A DNA stretch of 64,000 bases from Bacteroidales bacterium (GCA_018400295.1 JAGYMZ010000002.1:104581-168580), one strand, 5' to 3'; positions 1 to 9,697 are shown, counted from the stretch's first letter. Translations and numbers: made by a program. The notes: generated from the sequence alone by a model not told the origin.

Positions 1-729
1 GATGGTACCGTATCCCGTTTGAGCGTCGAAGCGGGAGAACGGGTAACGGGTGCCAGCCAGTTTTCAAGCGGCACGGAGATCATGCGCATAGCAAACCTGA
101 ATGCCATGGAAGCCGATGTGGAAGTGAATGAAAACGATATCGTACGTGTTTCATTGGGGGATACCTGTGAGATAGAAGTAGATGCTTATCTGAACAAGAA
201 ATTCCTTGGGGAAGTGGTTGAAATTGCTACCTCCGCTAACACAGAAGGGGTGAGTGCGGATCAGGTGACCAATTTTGATGTTAAGATCAAGGTATTCCCT
301 GGATCATATGCTGATCTTATTCCTGAAGGGAAACGAAATTTTTCCCCGCTTCGTCCGGGCATGTCCGCCACAGTGGAAATCCAAACGGAAACGGCCAGTA
401 ATAAACTCACGGTTCCCATTCAGGCAGTGACTACAAGGAAAGACACCTCTGAAAGCAGGGAATTTTCTGCCCCTCAGGAAGAAGGGGATGAAAATGCCCT
501 TATCGACGAGGATATGCAGGAGGTTGTTTTTTTATTCGTCGACGGGAAAGCTACATTGCAGGCTGTGACAACGGGAATCCAGGATGATAAATATATTGTG
601 GTTACGGAGGGCCTGGAGCATGGACAGGAGATCATTACCGGACCATACCGCGCAGTTTCCAAGCAGCTTAAGGATGGCGATGAGGTAAAAGCGGTGAAAA
701 AAGAAGATCTTTTTGAGGGCCGGAACTAA
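1..729 (+). CDS. RND/HlyD-family efflux periplasmic adaptor subunit, C-terminal part (5' end outside window)
   Basis: The reading frame is open from base 1, so the TTG at 19 in the ORF track is only an artefact of the window edge. The visible 242 codons hold the late barrel-sandwich and beta-barrel regions of a membrane-fusion protein (MRIANLNAMEADVEVNENDI, then RPGMSATVEIQT) followed by the membrane-proximal domain ending in VVTEGLEHGQEIITGPYRAV. Such adaptors link an inner-membrane RND or ABC (MacB-type) pump to an outer-membrane TolC channel. The permease is not in view, so substrate cannot be inferred. tsaB follows after 29 bp on the same strand. Family call is firm; the particular system is unknown. 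Confidence 0.85.
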   Translation, partial: DGTVSRLSVEAGERVTGASQFSSGTEIMRIANLNAMEADVEVNENDIVRVSLGDTCEIEVDAYLNKKFLGEVVEIATSANTEGVSADQVTNFDVKIKVFPGSYADLIPEGKRNFSPLRPGMSATVEIQTETASNKLTVPIQAVTTRKDTSESREFSAPQEEGDENALIDEDMQEVVFLFVDGKATLQAVTTGIQDDKYIVVTEGLEHGQEIITGPYRAVSKQLKDGDEVKAVKKEDLFEGRN

Positions 730-758
730 GGCATCCCCTTTTTTCATAAATCAGTCAA

Positions 759-1466
759 ATGCTAATCTTACATATTGAAACGGCCACGCAGGTTTGTTCG
801 GTTTCGCTTTCGGAAGGCGACGATCTCATATCCATACGCGAAAGTACGGAACCCAATATTCATGCAAAAAAGGTAGCTCCGTTTATTGACGAGGTCTTAA
901 GGGAAGCCAACCGGCCGGCCCGTGATCTATCTGCTGTTGCCGTGAGTGGCGGGCCCGGTTCCTATACCGGTTTGCGCATCGGGGTTTCTTCCGCAAAAGG
1001 TATGTGTTATGCCCTGGATATCCCCCTGATCAGTATTCCCACGCTTATGGCTATGGCCCGGGGATTCCTGATGACAAACCGGAATGTCCTTCAGGGCCTG
1101 GCTTTGCCTCCTGTTCTTTGCCCAATGATTGACGCCCGGCGCATGGAAGTGTACACGGCAATGTATGATCCCGGTCTTGCTGTCATGAAGAAAATTCACG
1201 CGGAAATTATTCATGAACGTTCCTTTGAGGATTACACAGGGAATAATGTGCTGTTTATATTCGGTTCCGGTGCCGGAAAATGCAAACCCCTGCTTGAACA
1301 GAGACAAAATGTGGTTTTCATGGATGTTGCCGTTTCCTCAAAATTCATGATCCCTCTGGCTGTGGATAAATACAGACACGGATCTTTTGAAGACACCGCT
1401 TATTATGAGCCTTTCTATCTGAAGGAATTCCTTGCCGGTAAGCCGCGGGTTAAGGGTCTGGACTGA
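759..1466 (+). CDS. tsaB: tRNA threonylcarbamoyladenosine biosynthesis protein TsaB
   Basis: TsaB is the ASKHA-fold partner of TsaD in making the t6A37 modification on ANN-decoding tRNAs in the cytoplasm; it is a scaffold and not the catalyst. The 235-residue length is normal. The N-terminus (MLILHIETAT) and the family signature GGPGSYTGLRIG at residues 64-75 are both present. The ATG start is 29 bp after the RND adaptor gene, so the two may be co-transcribed. The next gene is convergent and only 12 bp away, with no obvious terminator between them. Confidence 0.95.
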   Translation: MLILHIETATQVCSVSLSEGDDLISIRESTEPNIHAKKVAPFIDEVLREANRPARDLSAVAVSGGPGSYTGLRIGVSSAKGMCYALDIPLISIPTLMAMARGFLMTNRNVLQGLALPPVLCPMIDARRMEVYTAMYDPGLAVMKKIHAEIIHERSFEDYTGNNVLFIFGSGAGKCKPLLEQRQNVVFMDVAVSSKFMIPLAVDKYRHGSFEDTAYYEPFYLKEFLAGKPRVKGLD

Positions 1467-1478
1467 TCCTGGCTTTCT

Positions 1479-2381
1479 TTATTCCTGATGGATCGCTGTT
1501 TCTTTGTCATCACATGTATTGAATTCGAACTGAACGGTAATGTGCCTGATGTTGAACCTATCCCTGAGCGTATGCTCAATTTTCTTTAAAACCGGCCCTG
1601 TTTCTGATACCCGGATATCCTTTGCCAGTTTTGCATGGCATTCAAAATGAATGATGCGGTCGCTCAGGTTCCAGATGTGCACATGATGGATGTTTTCCAC
1701 TTCCGGCGTTCTTTCCAGTTCCAGTTTTATTTGGGATACGTCTATACTTTCCGGAACTCCCTGCATGAGTATGTCTACTGTTTTTTTCAGGATATGCCAG
1801 GTTTCTTTCATTATGTATAAACCGATCAGGATGGTGATGACCGGATCAACCCAGTAAATTTGATAAAAGTAAATGAGCACACCTCCAATGATGACTGCCA
1901 CCGAGGAAAGGGTATCACCGATAAGATGAAGATATGCGGATTTTATATTCAGGTTTCCCCTTGAACTTTTCCTGAGGAGCAGAACTGAAAATAGATTGGC
2001 CAGCAACCCGATCCCTGCAACAATGAACATGATCTGCCCTTTTATTGGTTCGGGATCCTGAAAGCGCTTTACGGCCTCAACAAAGAGAAATATGGAGATC
2101 ACGATAAGGACCAGGGAGTTCAGGAATGCAGCCAGTATCTCAATTCGTTTATAGCCAAAGGTTTTTCGTTTATTGGACGCTTTTTTGGCAATGCGGTTTG
2201 CTATGTAGGCAAGTAGGATCGCAAGGGTATCGCTGAGATTATGAAGTGCGTCGGATAATAATGCCAGGCTGTTGGATAGCAGGCCACCTATAAACTCAGC
2301 AATGGTTATGGCCAGGTTCAGAACTGTGGTGACCAGCAGGTTCCTGCTGCTGACGAATTCATGTCCCTCTCGTTCAGGCAT
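1479..2381 (-). CDS. Cation diffusion facilitator (zinc-type) efflux transporter
   Basis: A 300-residue CDF transporter: six predicted membrane spans followed by a cytoplasmic dimerisation domain that contains HHVHIWNLSDRIIHFECH. The metal site is readable as H47-x3-D51 (with D44) in span 2 and H152-x3-D156 in span 5, the HD/HD pattern known for Zn/Cd-transporting members. It should move Zn(II), perhaps also Cd or Co, out of the cytoplasm against protons. It is the last gene of the minus-strand metal operon, separated from the HMA gene by 190 bp, so it may be read through or have its own promoter. It ends 12 bp from the end of the convergent tsaB. Confidence 0.93.
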   Translation of the reverse strand: MPEREGHEFVSSRNLLVTTVLNLAITIAEFIGGLLSNSLALLSDALHNLSDTLAILLAYIANRIAKKASNKRKTFGYKRIEILAAFLNSLVLIVISIFLFVEAVKRFQDPEPIKGQIMFIVAGIGLLANLFSVLLLRKSSRGNLNIKSAYLHLIGDTLSSVAVIIGGVLIYFYQIYWVDPVITILIGLYIMKETWHILKKTVDILMQGVPESIDVSQIKLELERTPEVENIHHVHIWNLSDRIIHFECHAKLAKDIRVSETGPVLKKIEHTLRDRFNIRHITVQFEFNTCDDKETAIHQE

Positions 2382-2404
2382 CAGATAAAATTAAATAATT
2401 ATCA

Positions 2405-2535
2405 GCAATCATCATTGCATGCACACAACAATTTCCCATTTTCCTTTGCAAATGCTTCACTGCTTTCCCTGAAAGCAAACCAGTCCGGCGGCCAGGAGGA
2501 AAAAACCCCAGGCCTGTGATCTTCAATGCTGTCCG
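2405..2535 (-). pseudogene. Possible coding remnant with a Cys-rich tail (no start codon)
   Basis: Between the HMA gene and the CDF gene the minus strand has a 44-codon open frame that starts after a stop, has no ATG, GTG or TTG, and ends FAKENGKLLCACNDDC-stop. Cysteine- and acid-rich tails are common in small metal-handling proteins, and its position inside a metal operon fits a decayed gene. It could equally be chance: the frame is short and no family was recognised. Confidence 0.2.
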
Positions 2536-2571
2536 TTCAAATTTTTTGCGGTTTTCAGGGCCGGAGCCAGA

Positions 2572-2841
2572 TCATTTCATTCTGCCTATGGCGCAACTCA
2601 CGTAACTTCTGACCCTGCTCTTCAGGTTTTTGTCCCCTTTTTCAGGGTATCCGAGTTTTGCCAGCTTTCCGGTGAAAAGGTCTTTCATTTCCTCATCGGC
2701 TTCATAATCTATGGAGACATTCCCTTCATCCGGGTTTACTTTTACGTTCTTTACTTCGGGGTATTTTGAAAGCTCATGACGAATGGTATTGGCACATCCG
2801 TGGCATTTAATATTTTCGATGTTCAGATTTAGTGATTTCAT
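2572..2841 (-). CDS. Heavy-metal-associated (HMA) domain protein, copper chaperone-like
   Basis: An 89-residue cytoplasmic protein with the HMA fold (PF00403-type). The metal-binding loop is C13-H-G-C16 in NIENIKCHGCANTI, followed by the usual beta-alpha-beta pattern (VKNVKVNPDEGNVSIDYE). CopZ-like proteins with this loop carry Cu(I) to pumps. Family members usually end near residue 70; here there is a basic tail, SRVRSYVSCAIGRMK, with a further cysteine. It lies 34 bp downstream of the CusB-like gene in the same operon, so a role in delivering or buffering the same metal is likely. The CHGC loop replaces the usual CxxC of GMTCAAC type but keeps the spacing. Confidence 0.88.
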   Translation of the reverse strand: MKSLNLNIENIKCHGCANTIRHELSKYPEVKNVKVNPDEGNVSIDYEADEEMKDLFTGKLAKLGYPEKGDKNLKSRVRSYVSCAIGRMK

Positions 2842-2875
2842 AGGATATTTTTGTTTAAATATGGCATGAACAATA

Positions 2876-4675
2876 TCATTTTTTCAGTGTTTCGGTCACT
2901 TCACCGCAACGAAGCATCATGTCGCCATAGTATGGATTGGCTATGATATTTTCCTGGCTGAGCCAATATGCCCCGCGGTCGTTGTCTGCCATAGGGCAGA
3001 ACTGGACATAAACTTTTTCCTGACCGGTGCTGAATGTTCTTGCGGCTTGTATCATCGCATTGGAGAAGGATTTGAAGTGCTTCCGCTGAATATCAATGCT
3101 GGGGGCGCTTTGTATTTTCTGCCCCTCTTCTTCAAGTGTAGCATATACATGCGACCAGTGGTCGCGGTGCTCTTTTTCCAGTGAGGTTTTGAGCCGGCCG
3201 GCTCCTTCGAGGGCTTGAAGAAACGCTTCTGCCTTTTTTGATGCCGCCGGCTTGTCTGCACGAATCAGGGCGTTTTTCAATTGGTAATAGTGGTCCTGGA
3301 TCTTGTTGAACTGTCTGGAAAATTTATCCGGCACCATTAAGGTATCTTCTTTATGCGCAGTATGTTCTGTATGGTCTTCTGTTCCATCTTCCACGTGATT
3401 GTGCATGCCCGCCGGCTTCCCGGAGGGCGCCGGATTCATCATGCTTTTCTTGTTTTGCAACTGGGCAGCGGCATCCAATGTGAATGAACCGTTTGTGACC
3501 ACGTATTCTCCTTCCTGAAGTCCTTCAAGAATGACGTAAGATTTTCCAAGATCCTGACCAATTGTTACTTCCCTGTATTCGAACATATTGCTGTCCCCGT
3601 TTCCGGGTGCCACATATACCACCGAACGGGTACCGGTCCACATGACTGCCGATGCGGGTATTGCAAGGACCTTTTCCTGTGTTTCAGGGGATGTTGTCAA
3701 TTCCCCGGTGACGAACATTTCCGGTTTGAGCATGCCGCCGGTGTTGGGTATTTCCGCCCTGACCCTGGCGGTCCTTTTTTTTGCATCGATCAACGGATCT
3801 ATATAAGTGATCTCAGAGGAAAATACCTTACCCGGAAGGGATCGCATGCGTATTTCAACCTGGTCGCCCGGATGTATGAACGGGAGTTCCTCTTCATATG
3901 CGTCGAATATTACCCACAATTTATCGAGGTTGGCGATGGTGTAAAGGACGGCCCCACCGGTCACATAACTTCCTTCTGATATGTTTTTATCCAGAACGTA
4001 TCCTGTGATTTCGGCTTTGATATCAATGGTTTCGTGAACCCTGCCACTTTCCAGGATCTCAGAGATCTGCTCACCGGAAAGTTTCCAGTTGGTCATTTTT
4101 TGTTTTGCCGCTTGCAGAAGGGCCGGGTTGGATTTTCTGACCTTGTATCCTTCCAGCAATTCTTTTTGTGCAGATATGAAGTCCGGGGAATATACCGAAG
4201 CCAGTGTTTGTCCTTTCAATACTTTTTCTCCTTCATATTCAACGAAAAGTTTTTCTATACGGCCTGAGAAATGAATGGCCTGTGATTTTACCTCACGCTC
4301 ATCCGGCTGGATCTTTCCCTGCAACCGTAATGTAGTTTCCGGATCCACGTATTGAACGCGCTGTGTTTGAATACCGGCCAGTTTTATTGCCTGGTCTGAC
4401 AAGGTCAATTGCGTATCGTTTTCACGGGTTGATCCTGACTCCAGTGGTATCAGTTCCATACCGCAAATGGGGCAGTCGCCGGGTTCCGGTTGCTGGATTT
4501 GAGGGTGCATGGAACATGTCCAGGTGGTTGGGGCTTCCGCCCGGAATTCCTCTGTTTTTATCTCCCCGCTATCCTGGCCTTTTGTGCCTCCGAACAGGAT
4601 CCAGCCCAAAAAAATACCGGCGGCCAGGATCAATGCATAACCAAGGATGTTTCTATATTTTTTAATGATTTTCAT
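2876..4675 (-). CDS. cusB: CusB-type heavy-metal RND efflux adaptor with N-terminal metal-binding and C-terminal DUF3347-like domains
   Basis: This 599-residue periplasmic adaptor joins the CusA-like pump to the CusC-like channel. Residues 10-30 form an uncleaved anchor or signal segment. Residues 52-78 are a heavy-metal binding domain (TCSMHPQ...GDCPICGMELIPL, with C54, C68 and C71). The barrel-sandwich and beta-barrel parts follow, with GYVLDKNISEGSYVTGGAVL and RPGMF-like MLKPEMFVTGEL. The last ~160 residues are a DUF3347-type domain (FCPMADNDRGAYWLSQ...NPYYGDMMLRCGEV), known from copper-handling systems. A His/Met/Asp-rich linker (HNHVEDGTEDHTEHTAHKED) lies between. The start overlaps the end of the TolC-like gene by 14 bp, so translation is coupled. 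Copper or silver is the best substrate guess. Confidence 0.93.
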   Translation of the reverse strand: MKIIKKYRNILGYALILAAGIFLGWILFGGTKGQDSGEIKTEEFRAEAPTTWTCSMHPQIQQPEPGDCPICGMELIPLESGSTRENDTQLTLSDQAIKLAGIQTQRVQYVDPETTLRLQGKIQPDEREVKSQAIHFSGRIEKLFVEYEGEKVLKGQTLASVYSPDFISAQKELLEGYKVRKSNPALLQAAKQKMTNWKLSGEQISEILESGRVHETIDIKAEITGYVLDKNISEGSYVTGGAVLYTIANLDKLWVIFDAYEEELPFIHPGDQVEIRMRSLPGKVFSSEITYIDPLIDAKKRTARVRAEIPNTGGMLKPEMFVTGELTTSPETQEKVLAIPASAVMWTGTRSVVYVAPGNGDSNMFEYREVTIGQDLGKSYVILEGLQEGEYVVTNGSFTLDAAAQLQNKKSMMNPAPSGKPAGMHNHVEDGTEDHTEHTAHKEDTLMVPDKFSRQFNKIQDHYYQLKNALIRADKPAASKKAEAFLQALEGAGRLKTSLEKEHRDHWSHVYATLEEEGQKIQSAPSIDIQRKHFKSFSNAMIQAARTFSTGQEKVYVQFCPMADNDRGAYWLSQENIIANPYYGDMMLRCGEVTETLKK

Positions 4676-5942
4676 GGTGTTGGCTTTTTATAGGTTCAAT
4701 ATCCGGATTGCCCGATATATATTCGAAATATGCAATGGCGGAATGGTAACCGGTCAGGGCTTTTTCAAGCTTCAATGCATAGCGGTAAAGGACCTGTTGG
4801 ATCTCCATCACTTCATCATATTTTTTCCCGGTAGCTGAATATTCCGACAAAAGCAATTGCATCACCTGGTCTGCTTTATGGTATTGCGCTGAATAAAGAT
4901 CAAGGTCCCGCCTGGATCTTTTGTAGTTTGATAAAAAACGCTCATATTCCGATCGCAGGTTGTTTGTTGTGGCATTGATCCGGAGCTGTGCCCTGTTTTC
5001 ATTGAGTTCGCTTTTTTTGATCCCGGATGTGTATTTTTTCTGAAACACCGGTAATTTTATACTGAGCATCGGCATGATCGCATCGTTCCCGTTCCCGGCC
5101 GGGTCAGCATCCGGTCTTTTACCAATGATCACATAATCCAGTCCCAGTCCTATATCCGGGAATGCCCGCTTCTTTGCCAACCGTGTTTTTTCGGTGGATA
5201 CTTGCAGATCGAGGCGCCTGGCCTTTAGCTGCGGGTTGTTGTTTGTTCTGTGATGGAAGTCCTGACCCTCAATGGCATATTCCAGGGTATCGGGGGTATG
5301 CAGGGATATATCAGTGTCGCGGTTCAGCAAAAGATTAAACGCTGCGGTGAGCTGTGTGCTGTCGTCCCTTAAGGTTTCCAGCCTCGCCTGCTTGTCTTGT
5401 TGCTCCATTTGTATCCTGAGGATATCCGCCATTCCGGTTTCCCCGGTCTCGTATTTTTTGACAGCGATCTGTTCCAGGATGTTCAGGGTATGGATCATTT
5501 TTTCGGTGATCCCGATCTCCTTTTGGTTCAGGTATAATTCAAACCATCGCTTTTTTATCTGGTACACAAGCCTGTTTCTGGCCTCCATATAGTCTTCATA
5601 ACGGGAAGATGCAAGCAGGGATGTTATCTCCTTACGCAATTTCAGGCTTCCGAACCAGGGGAACATCTGGGATAATGAAAATCTTGCCCGTTGCGGACCT
5701 GTGCGTGTTTCCACGGGGCTGACGAAGATACCCGCCGATAATTGCGGATCCGGAAGGGAGGCCGAACCCCTGATCTCCCGGAGGGCCATTTCATATTCTT
5801 TATAGGTTGCGTTCAGTCCCGGATTATTCGCAATACCCGTTTCGATGTATTTATCCAATGCGGTTTCCTGGGCAGCGGTAAAAAGCGGCAGCAGAACGGC
5901 CATGTAAAACCCCATGTGTTTTAAAATATTGAATGTTTTCAT
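4662..5942 (-). CDS. cusC: CusC/TolC-family outer-membrane channel of the metal efflux system
   Basis: A 426-residue outer-membrane efflux protein with a signal peptide (FYMAVLLPLFTAAQE). It has the two-fold repeated helix-rich architecture of TolC, with long heptad-like helices such as ITEKMIHTLNILEQIAVKKYETG. It provides the exit duct for the CusA/CusB pair encoded on either side. The ATG overlaps the stop of the CusA-like gene as ATGA (5939-5942), and its own 3' end overlaps the adaptor start, so the three genes form a tightly coupled unit. No lipobox is evident, unlike E. coli CusC. Confidence 0.92.
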   Translation of the reverse strand: MKTFNILKHMGFYMAVLLPLFTAAQETALDKYIETGIANNPGLNATYKEYEMALREIRGSASLPDPQLSAGIFVSPVETRTGPQRARFSLSQMFPWFGSLKLRKEITSLLASSRYEDYMEARNRLVYQIKKRWFELYLNQKEIGITEKMIHTLNILEQIAVKKYETGETGMADILRIQMEQQDKQARLETLRDDSTQLTAAFNLLLNRDTDISLHTPDTLEYAIEGQDFHHRTNNNPQLKARRLDLQVSTEKTRLAKKRAFPDIGLGLDYVIIGKRPDADPAGNGNDAIMPMLSIKLPVFQKKYTSGIKKSELNENRAQLRINATTNNLRSEYERFLSNYKRSRRDLDLYSAQYHKADQVMQLLLSEYSATGKKYDEVMEIQQVLYRYALKLEKALTGYHSAIAYFEYISGNPDIEPIKSQHHENH

Positions 5943-8900
5943 GCTGAACCTCCTTTCGTCAATGTTTTTTCTTTCCAGGCAGAAAAAACAACCGGGATCA
6001 CAAAAAGTGTGATGATCTCTATGGCCATGCCACCGAAAATCGGGATGGCCATGGGAATCATGACATCCGATCCTTTACCGGTTGAGCTCAGTATGGGCAA
6101 CAGGGCCAGTATGGTTGTGGCCGTGGTCATCAGGCAGGGGCGTACCCGTTTTGATCCGGCCTCGATCACGGATTTGCGGACATTTTCTATGGTGGTTGGT
6201 TTGTTTTTTTTGAAAACCTGACGAAGGTATGTTGTCATGATCACCCCATCATCTGTGGCTATTCCAAACAAAGCAATAAAGCCGACCCACACGGCCACAC
6301 TCAGGTATACCGTTTCCATCCGGAACAGCTCCCGCAAATTTTTCCCGAACATTGAAAAATCCATAAACCAGTTCTGGCCAAAGAACCAAATCATAATGAA
6401 GCCACCGGCGAAGGCGACTATTACACCGCTGAAAACGAGAAATGTAGAGGGAAGGTTTCTGAACTGAAAATACAAGATAAGGATCACAATGCAAAAAACG
6501 AGCGGGATAATATACAGCAGCCTTTTTTCCGCCCTGACCTGATTTTCATAATTGCCTGTAAACTGATAGCTAATGCCCTGCGGTAACCGGATATTTCCTG
6601 TCCGGAGCTCTTCATCGATCCATGCCCTGGCATTTTCGACAATTTCAATCTCTGAAAACCCTTTTTGTTTATCAAAGATGACGTAGGAGATCAGAAATGT
6701 GTTTTCGCTTTTTATTACCTGGGGCCCGCGTACATATTTCAGATGGGCGATTTCAGAAAGGGGAACGGAAATCCCTTTACTTACAGGTATTAAGATCTTT
6801 TCCAGTGCATCCGGACTGTTTCTCAGTTCCCGCGGATACCTGACCCGGATGGGATAACGTTCCCTTCCTTCAACGGTCATACCAAGCGTTTTGCCACCGA
6901 TGGCCACCTCAATGTATTGTTGTACTTTACCGATGGACAGTCCGTACCGGCCGATTTGCTTCCTGTCGATGTGTATTTCTATGTAGGGTTTTCCGACAAC
7001 CCGTTCGGCGAACACCGATTTTTCCTTTATTCCAGGCAGGTTTTTCAGGGATCCTTCCAGGGCGATGCCGAATTTTTCAAGCGAATCCAGGTTGTTACCC
7101 ATCAACCGGATGCCCATGGGTGCCCTCATGCCGGTTTGCAGCATAACCAGCCGTGTTTCAATGGGCTGCAGTTTTGGTGCAGAGGTCACCCCTGGCAGGT
7201 TGGTTGTCCGGACGATCTCATCCCAGATATCATCGGGCGACCGGATCTCATCCCGCCACTGACGGAAATATTTCCCGTTACGGTCGGGGATAAGATCGCC
7301 CTGGCTGTCCCTGGCAAATTCCCCGGATCCATCGACCCTGAAACGGATCCTGCGGCCATTTTCATCGAGCTTGTATTCGCTTTTATAGTTTATCACATTT
7401 TCGTACATGGAGAGCGGTGCAGGATCAAGGGAAGAGCTAACGCGGCCGGCCTTTCCGACAACCATTTCCACTTCCGGAATGGATGCCACCGCCATGTCCA
7501 GTTGCTGCAACACTCGCTTGTTTTCCTCTATTCCGGAATGAGGCATGGAAGTGGGCATCAGGAGGAATGATCCTTCATCCAGTGACGGCATGAATTCTTT
7601 AGGGGTGCCGGGGAATTCATGATATAAGGTAGTCCATGCTGTGGTGTTTCTCACATTCAAACCCGCATATTCAAGTCCGTCGGCCACGAACCCAAAAACC
7701 CTGCCGAATCCCAGCCAAATGACCAGTCCCCAGATAACCAGCAAAGCCGGTACAGCAATGAACAGGGGTTTGTTTCGCAGGGCCCAATGCAAAATCTTCT
7801 TGTAATATCTTATGAATATCAAAAAGACGGAAAGAAGCAGGCCAATGAGGATGAAAATAAAGAAATAATTGCTGAAATAAGGGCTGGAAACACCCAGGGG
7901 CATCCATTCATAGGTTAGTATGTATAATATACCCAGCGCGATGAGCAGCATATTGATCATGGAGGTCCTGCCTATCAGGCCTGGCTTGATTAACGAGATC
8001 AGGTTGAATACTCCGAGCGCGGTGATGATCAATCCACCCCAGGGGTTGACCATGATCAGTGTAAAAATTCCGAGGCCGATCAGTGCACCGTTCAGAATTT
8101 TCCTCATGGACTTTTTGGTGACCCTGACCGAAAAAAGGATGTGTGCCAGGGCAGGAAGAATAATGATGGCCACAATGATGGACGCGAACAGGACAAAGGT
8201 TTTGGTGAAGGCCAGCGGCCTGAAAAGTTTTCCTTCGGCACCTTCGAGTGCAAAAACAGGGATAAAGCTGATGATCGTGGTGGCAATGGCAGTGAGCACG
8301 GCCGGGGCCACCTCAATACTTGCCTCATAAACCTTCTGCCGCACAGTTTTCTTCTTGTCCCCGGTTTTTATATGCCGTATCATATTTTCCGTAAGAACGA
8401 TGCCAACGTCGACGATCGTCCCGATAGCGATAGCGATCCCGGAGAGTGCCACAATATTTGCATCCACATGGAAATATTTCATGGCGATAAAGCTCATAAG
8501 TATGGCCACCGGGATAAGGAATGAAATAAGCAGGGAAGCCCTGAGGTTCATTACCATTATTATGATGACGATGATGGTGATGATGATCTCGAGGCTGAGC
8601 GCTTTTTCCAGTGTTCCGAGTGTCTCTTTGATCAGGGCAGTGCGGTCGTAAAACGGTACGATCCTTACGCTTGATTTTTTACCGTTTTCAAGTGTTTTGG
8701 AAGGCAAGCCCGGCGTGATCTCTTGTATTTTTTCCTTGACGTTGTTGATAACTTCCAGCGGATTGGCGCCATACCTTGCCACAACAACACCGCCTGCTGT
8801 TTCAGCCCCCATTTTATCCAGGATGCCTCTTCTTTCCGCAGGGCCATAGGATACCATAGCAATGTCCCTGACCCTGACCGGGGTATTGTCCGTAACTTGA

Positions 8901-9697
8901 ACCACGGTCTGTTCAAGATCCTCCAGGTTCTTGACATATCCGATCCCGCGGATGAAGTATTCGGCTTTATTGATCTCCATTGTCCGGGCGCCGACATCCA
9001 GGTTTGATTGCTGTACTGCATTGATCAGCTGGTCCAGGGAAATATTATATGCACTCATGGCATCGGGGTTCACATCGATCTGGTATTCCTTTACATAACC
9101 TCCGATGGAAGCCACTTCAGCCACTCCTTTGGATGAACTGAGCGCATATTTTACGTAAAAATCCTGGATGCTCCTTAACTCGTGGAGATCCCATCCACCG
9201 GTCAGGTTCCCGTCTTCGTCCCTGCCCTCCAGGGTATACCAGAATATTTGCCCCAGGGCAGTTGCATCCGGACCGAGGGAAGGCCGGACCCCTTCAGGCA
9301 ACAGATTTCCGGGCAGGGAACTGAGCTTTTCCAGTATGCGGGTCCGGCTCCAGTAAAAATCAATGCGCTCTTCAAAGATCACGTAAATGCTTGAGAAACC
9401 GAACATAGAGGAACTCCGGATGGTTTTAACACCGGAGATGCCCAAAAGCGCGGTTGTCAGAGGGTACGTTATCTGGTCTTCAATATCCTGTGGGGAGCGC
9501 CCCCGCCAGGGAGTAAATACGATCTGTTGGTTTTCTCCAAGGTCAGGTATGGCATCCACGGGTACCGGGTTGCGGGGAAAAGGGTCCAGGTCCCAGTTAA
9601 ATGGTGCCGTTGCTATCCCCCCAACGATAAAGAATACTAATATTATAGCCGTTACCAGCTTATTGTCAAGAAAAAAGCGTATGATCCTGGTCAACAT
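5939..9697 (-). CDS. cusA: CusA/CzcA-family heavy-metal RND efflux pump, enlarged form
   Basis: The inner-membrane proton-driven pump of the tripartite system. It is 1252 residues long, compared with about 1040 for E. coli CusA. The RND proton-relay segment reads AIAIGTIVDVGIVLTENMIR, closer to the Cu/Ag (CusA) type than to the DFGIIVDGAV of Co/Zn/Cd pumps. Methionines in MPTSMPHSG and MLQTGMRAPMGIRLMG suit a methionine-relay route for Cu(I) or Ag(I). The extra length comes mainly from about 100 residues around positions 530-650 with about four additional predicted spans, plus a hydrophilic insertion (KLDENGRRIRFRVDGSG). The gene is followed by the TolC-like gene with an ATGA overlap. Substrate is inferred, not proven. 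Confidence 0.95.
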   Translation of the reverse strand: MLTRIIRFFLDNKLVTAIILVFFIVGGIATAPFNWDLDPFPRNPVPVDAIPDLGENQQIVFTPWRGRSPQDIEDQITYPLTTALLGISGVKTIRSSSMFGFSSIYVIFEERIDFYWSRTRILEKLSSLPGNLLPEGVRPSLGPDATALGQIFWYTLEGRDEDGNLTGGWDLHELRSIQDFYVKYALSSSKGVAEVASIGGYVKEYQIDVNPDAMSAYNISLDQLINAVQQSNLDVGARTMEINKAEYFIRGIGYVKNLEDLEQTVVQVTDNTPVRVRDIAMVSYGPAERRGILDKMGAETAGGVVVARYGANPLEVINNVKEKIQEITPGLPSKTLENGKKSSVRIVPFYDRTALIKETLGTLEKALSLEIIITIIVIIIMVMNLRASLLISFLIPVAILMSFIAMKYFHVDANIVALSGIAIAIGTIVDVGIVLTENMIRHIKTGDKKKTVRQKVYEASIEVAPAVLTAIATTIISFIPVFALEGAEGKLFRPLAFTKTFVLFASIIVAIIILPALAHILFSVRVTKKSMRKILNGALIGLGIFTLIMVNPWGGLIITALGVFNLISLIKPGLIGRTSMINMLLIALGILYILTYEWMPLGVSSPYFSNYFFIFILIGLLLSVFLIFIRYYKKILHWALRNKPLFIAVPALLVIWGLVIWLGFGRVFGFVADGLEYAGLNVRNTTAWTTLYHEFPGTPKEFMPSLDEGSFLLMPTSMPHSGIEENKRVLQQLDMAVASIPEVEMVVGKAGRVSSSLDPAPLSMYENVINYKSEYKLDENGRRIRFRVDGSGEFARDSQGDLIPDRNGKYFRQWRDEIRSPDDIWDEIVRTTNLPGVTSAPKLQPIETRLVMLQTGMRAPMGIRLMGNNLDSLEKFGIALEGSLKNLPGIKEKSVFAERVVGKPYIEIHIDRKQIGRYGLSIGKVQQYIEVAIGGKTLGMTVEGRERYPIRVRYPRELRNSPDALEKILIPVSKGISVPLSEIAHLKYVRGPQVIKSENTFLISYVIFDKQKGFSEIEIVENARAWIDEELRTGNIRLPQGISYQFTGNYENQVRAEKRLLYIIPLVFCIVILILYFQFRNLPSTFLVFSGVIVAFAGGFIMIWFFGQNWFMDFSMFGKNLRELFRMETVYLSVAVWVGFIALFGIATDDGVIMTTYLRQVFKKNKPTTIENVRKSVIEAGSKRVRPCLMTTATTILALLPILSSTGKGSDVMIPMAIPIFGGMAIEIITLFVIPVVFSAWKEKTLTKGGSA

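Noticed and set aside
6917-7570. 217-codon plus-strand ORF opposite the CusA-like gene
   Set aside because: Antisense shadow; composition (many His, Phe, Gly) is that of a complementary frame.
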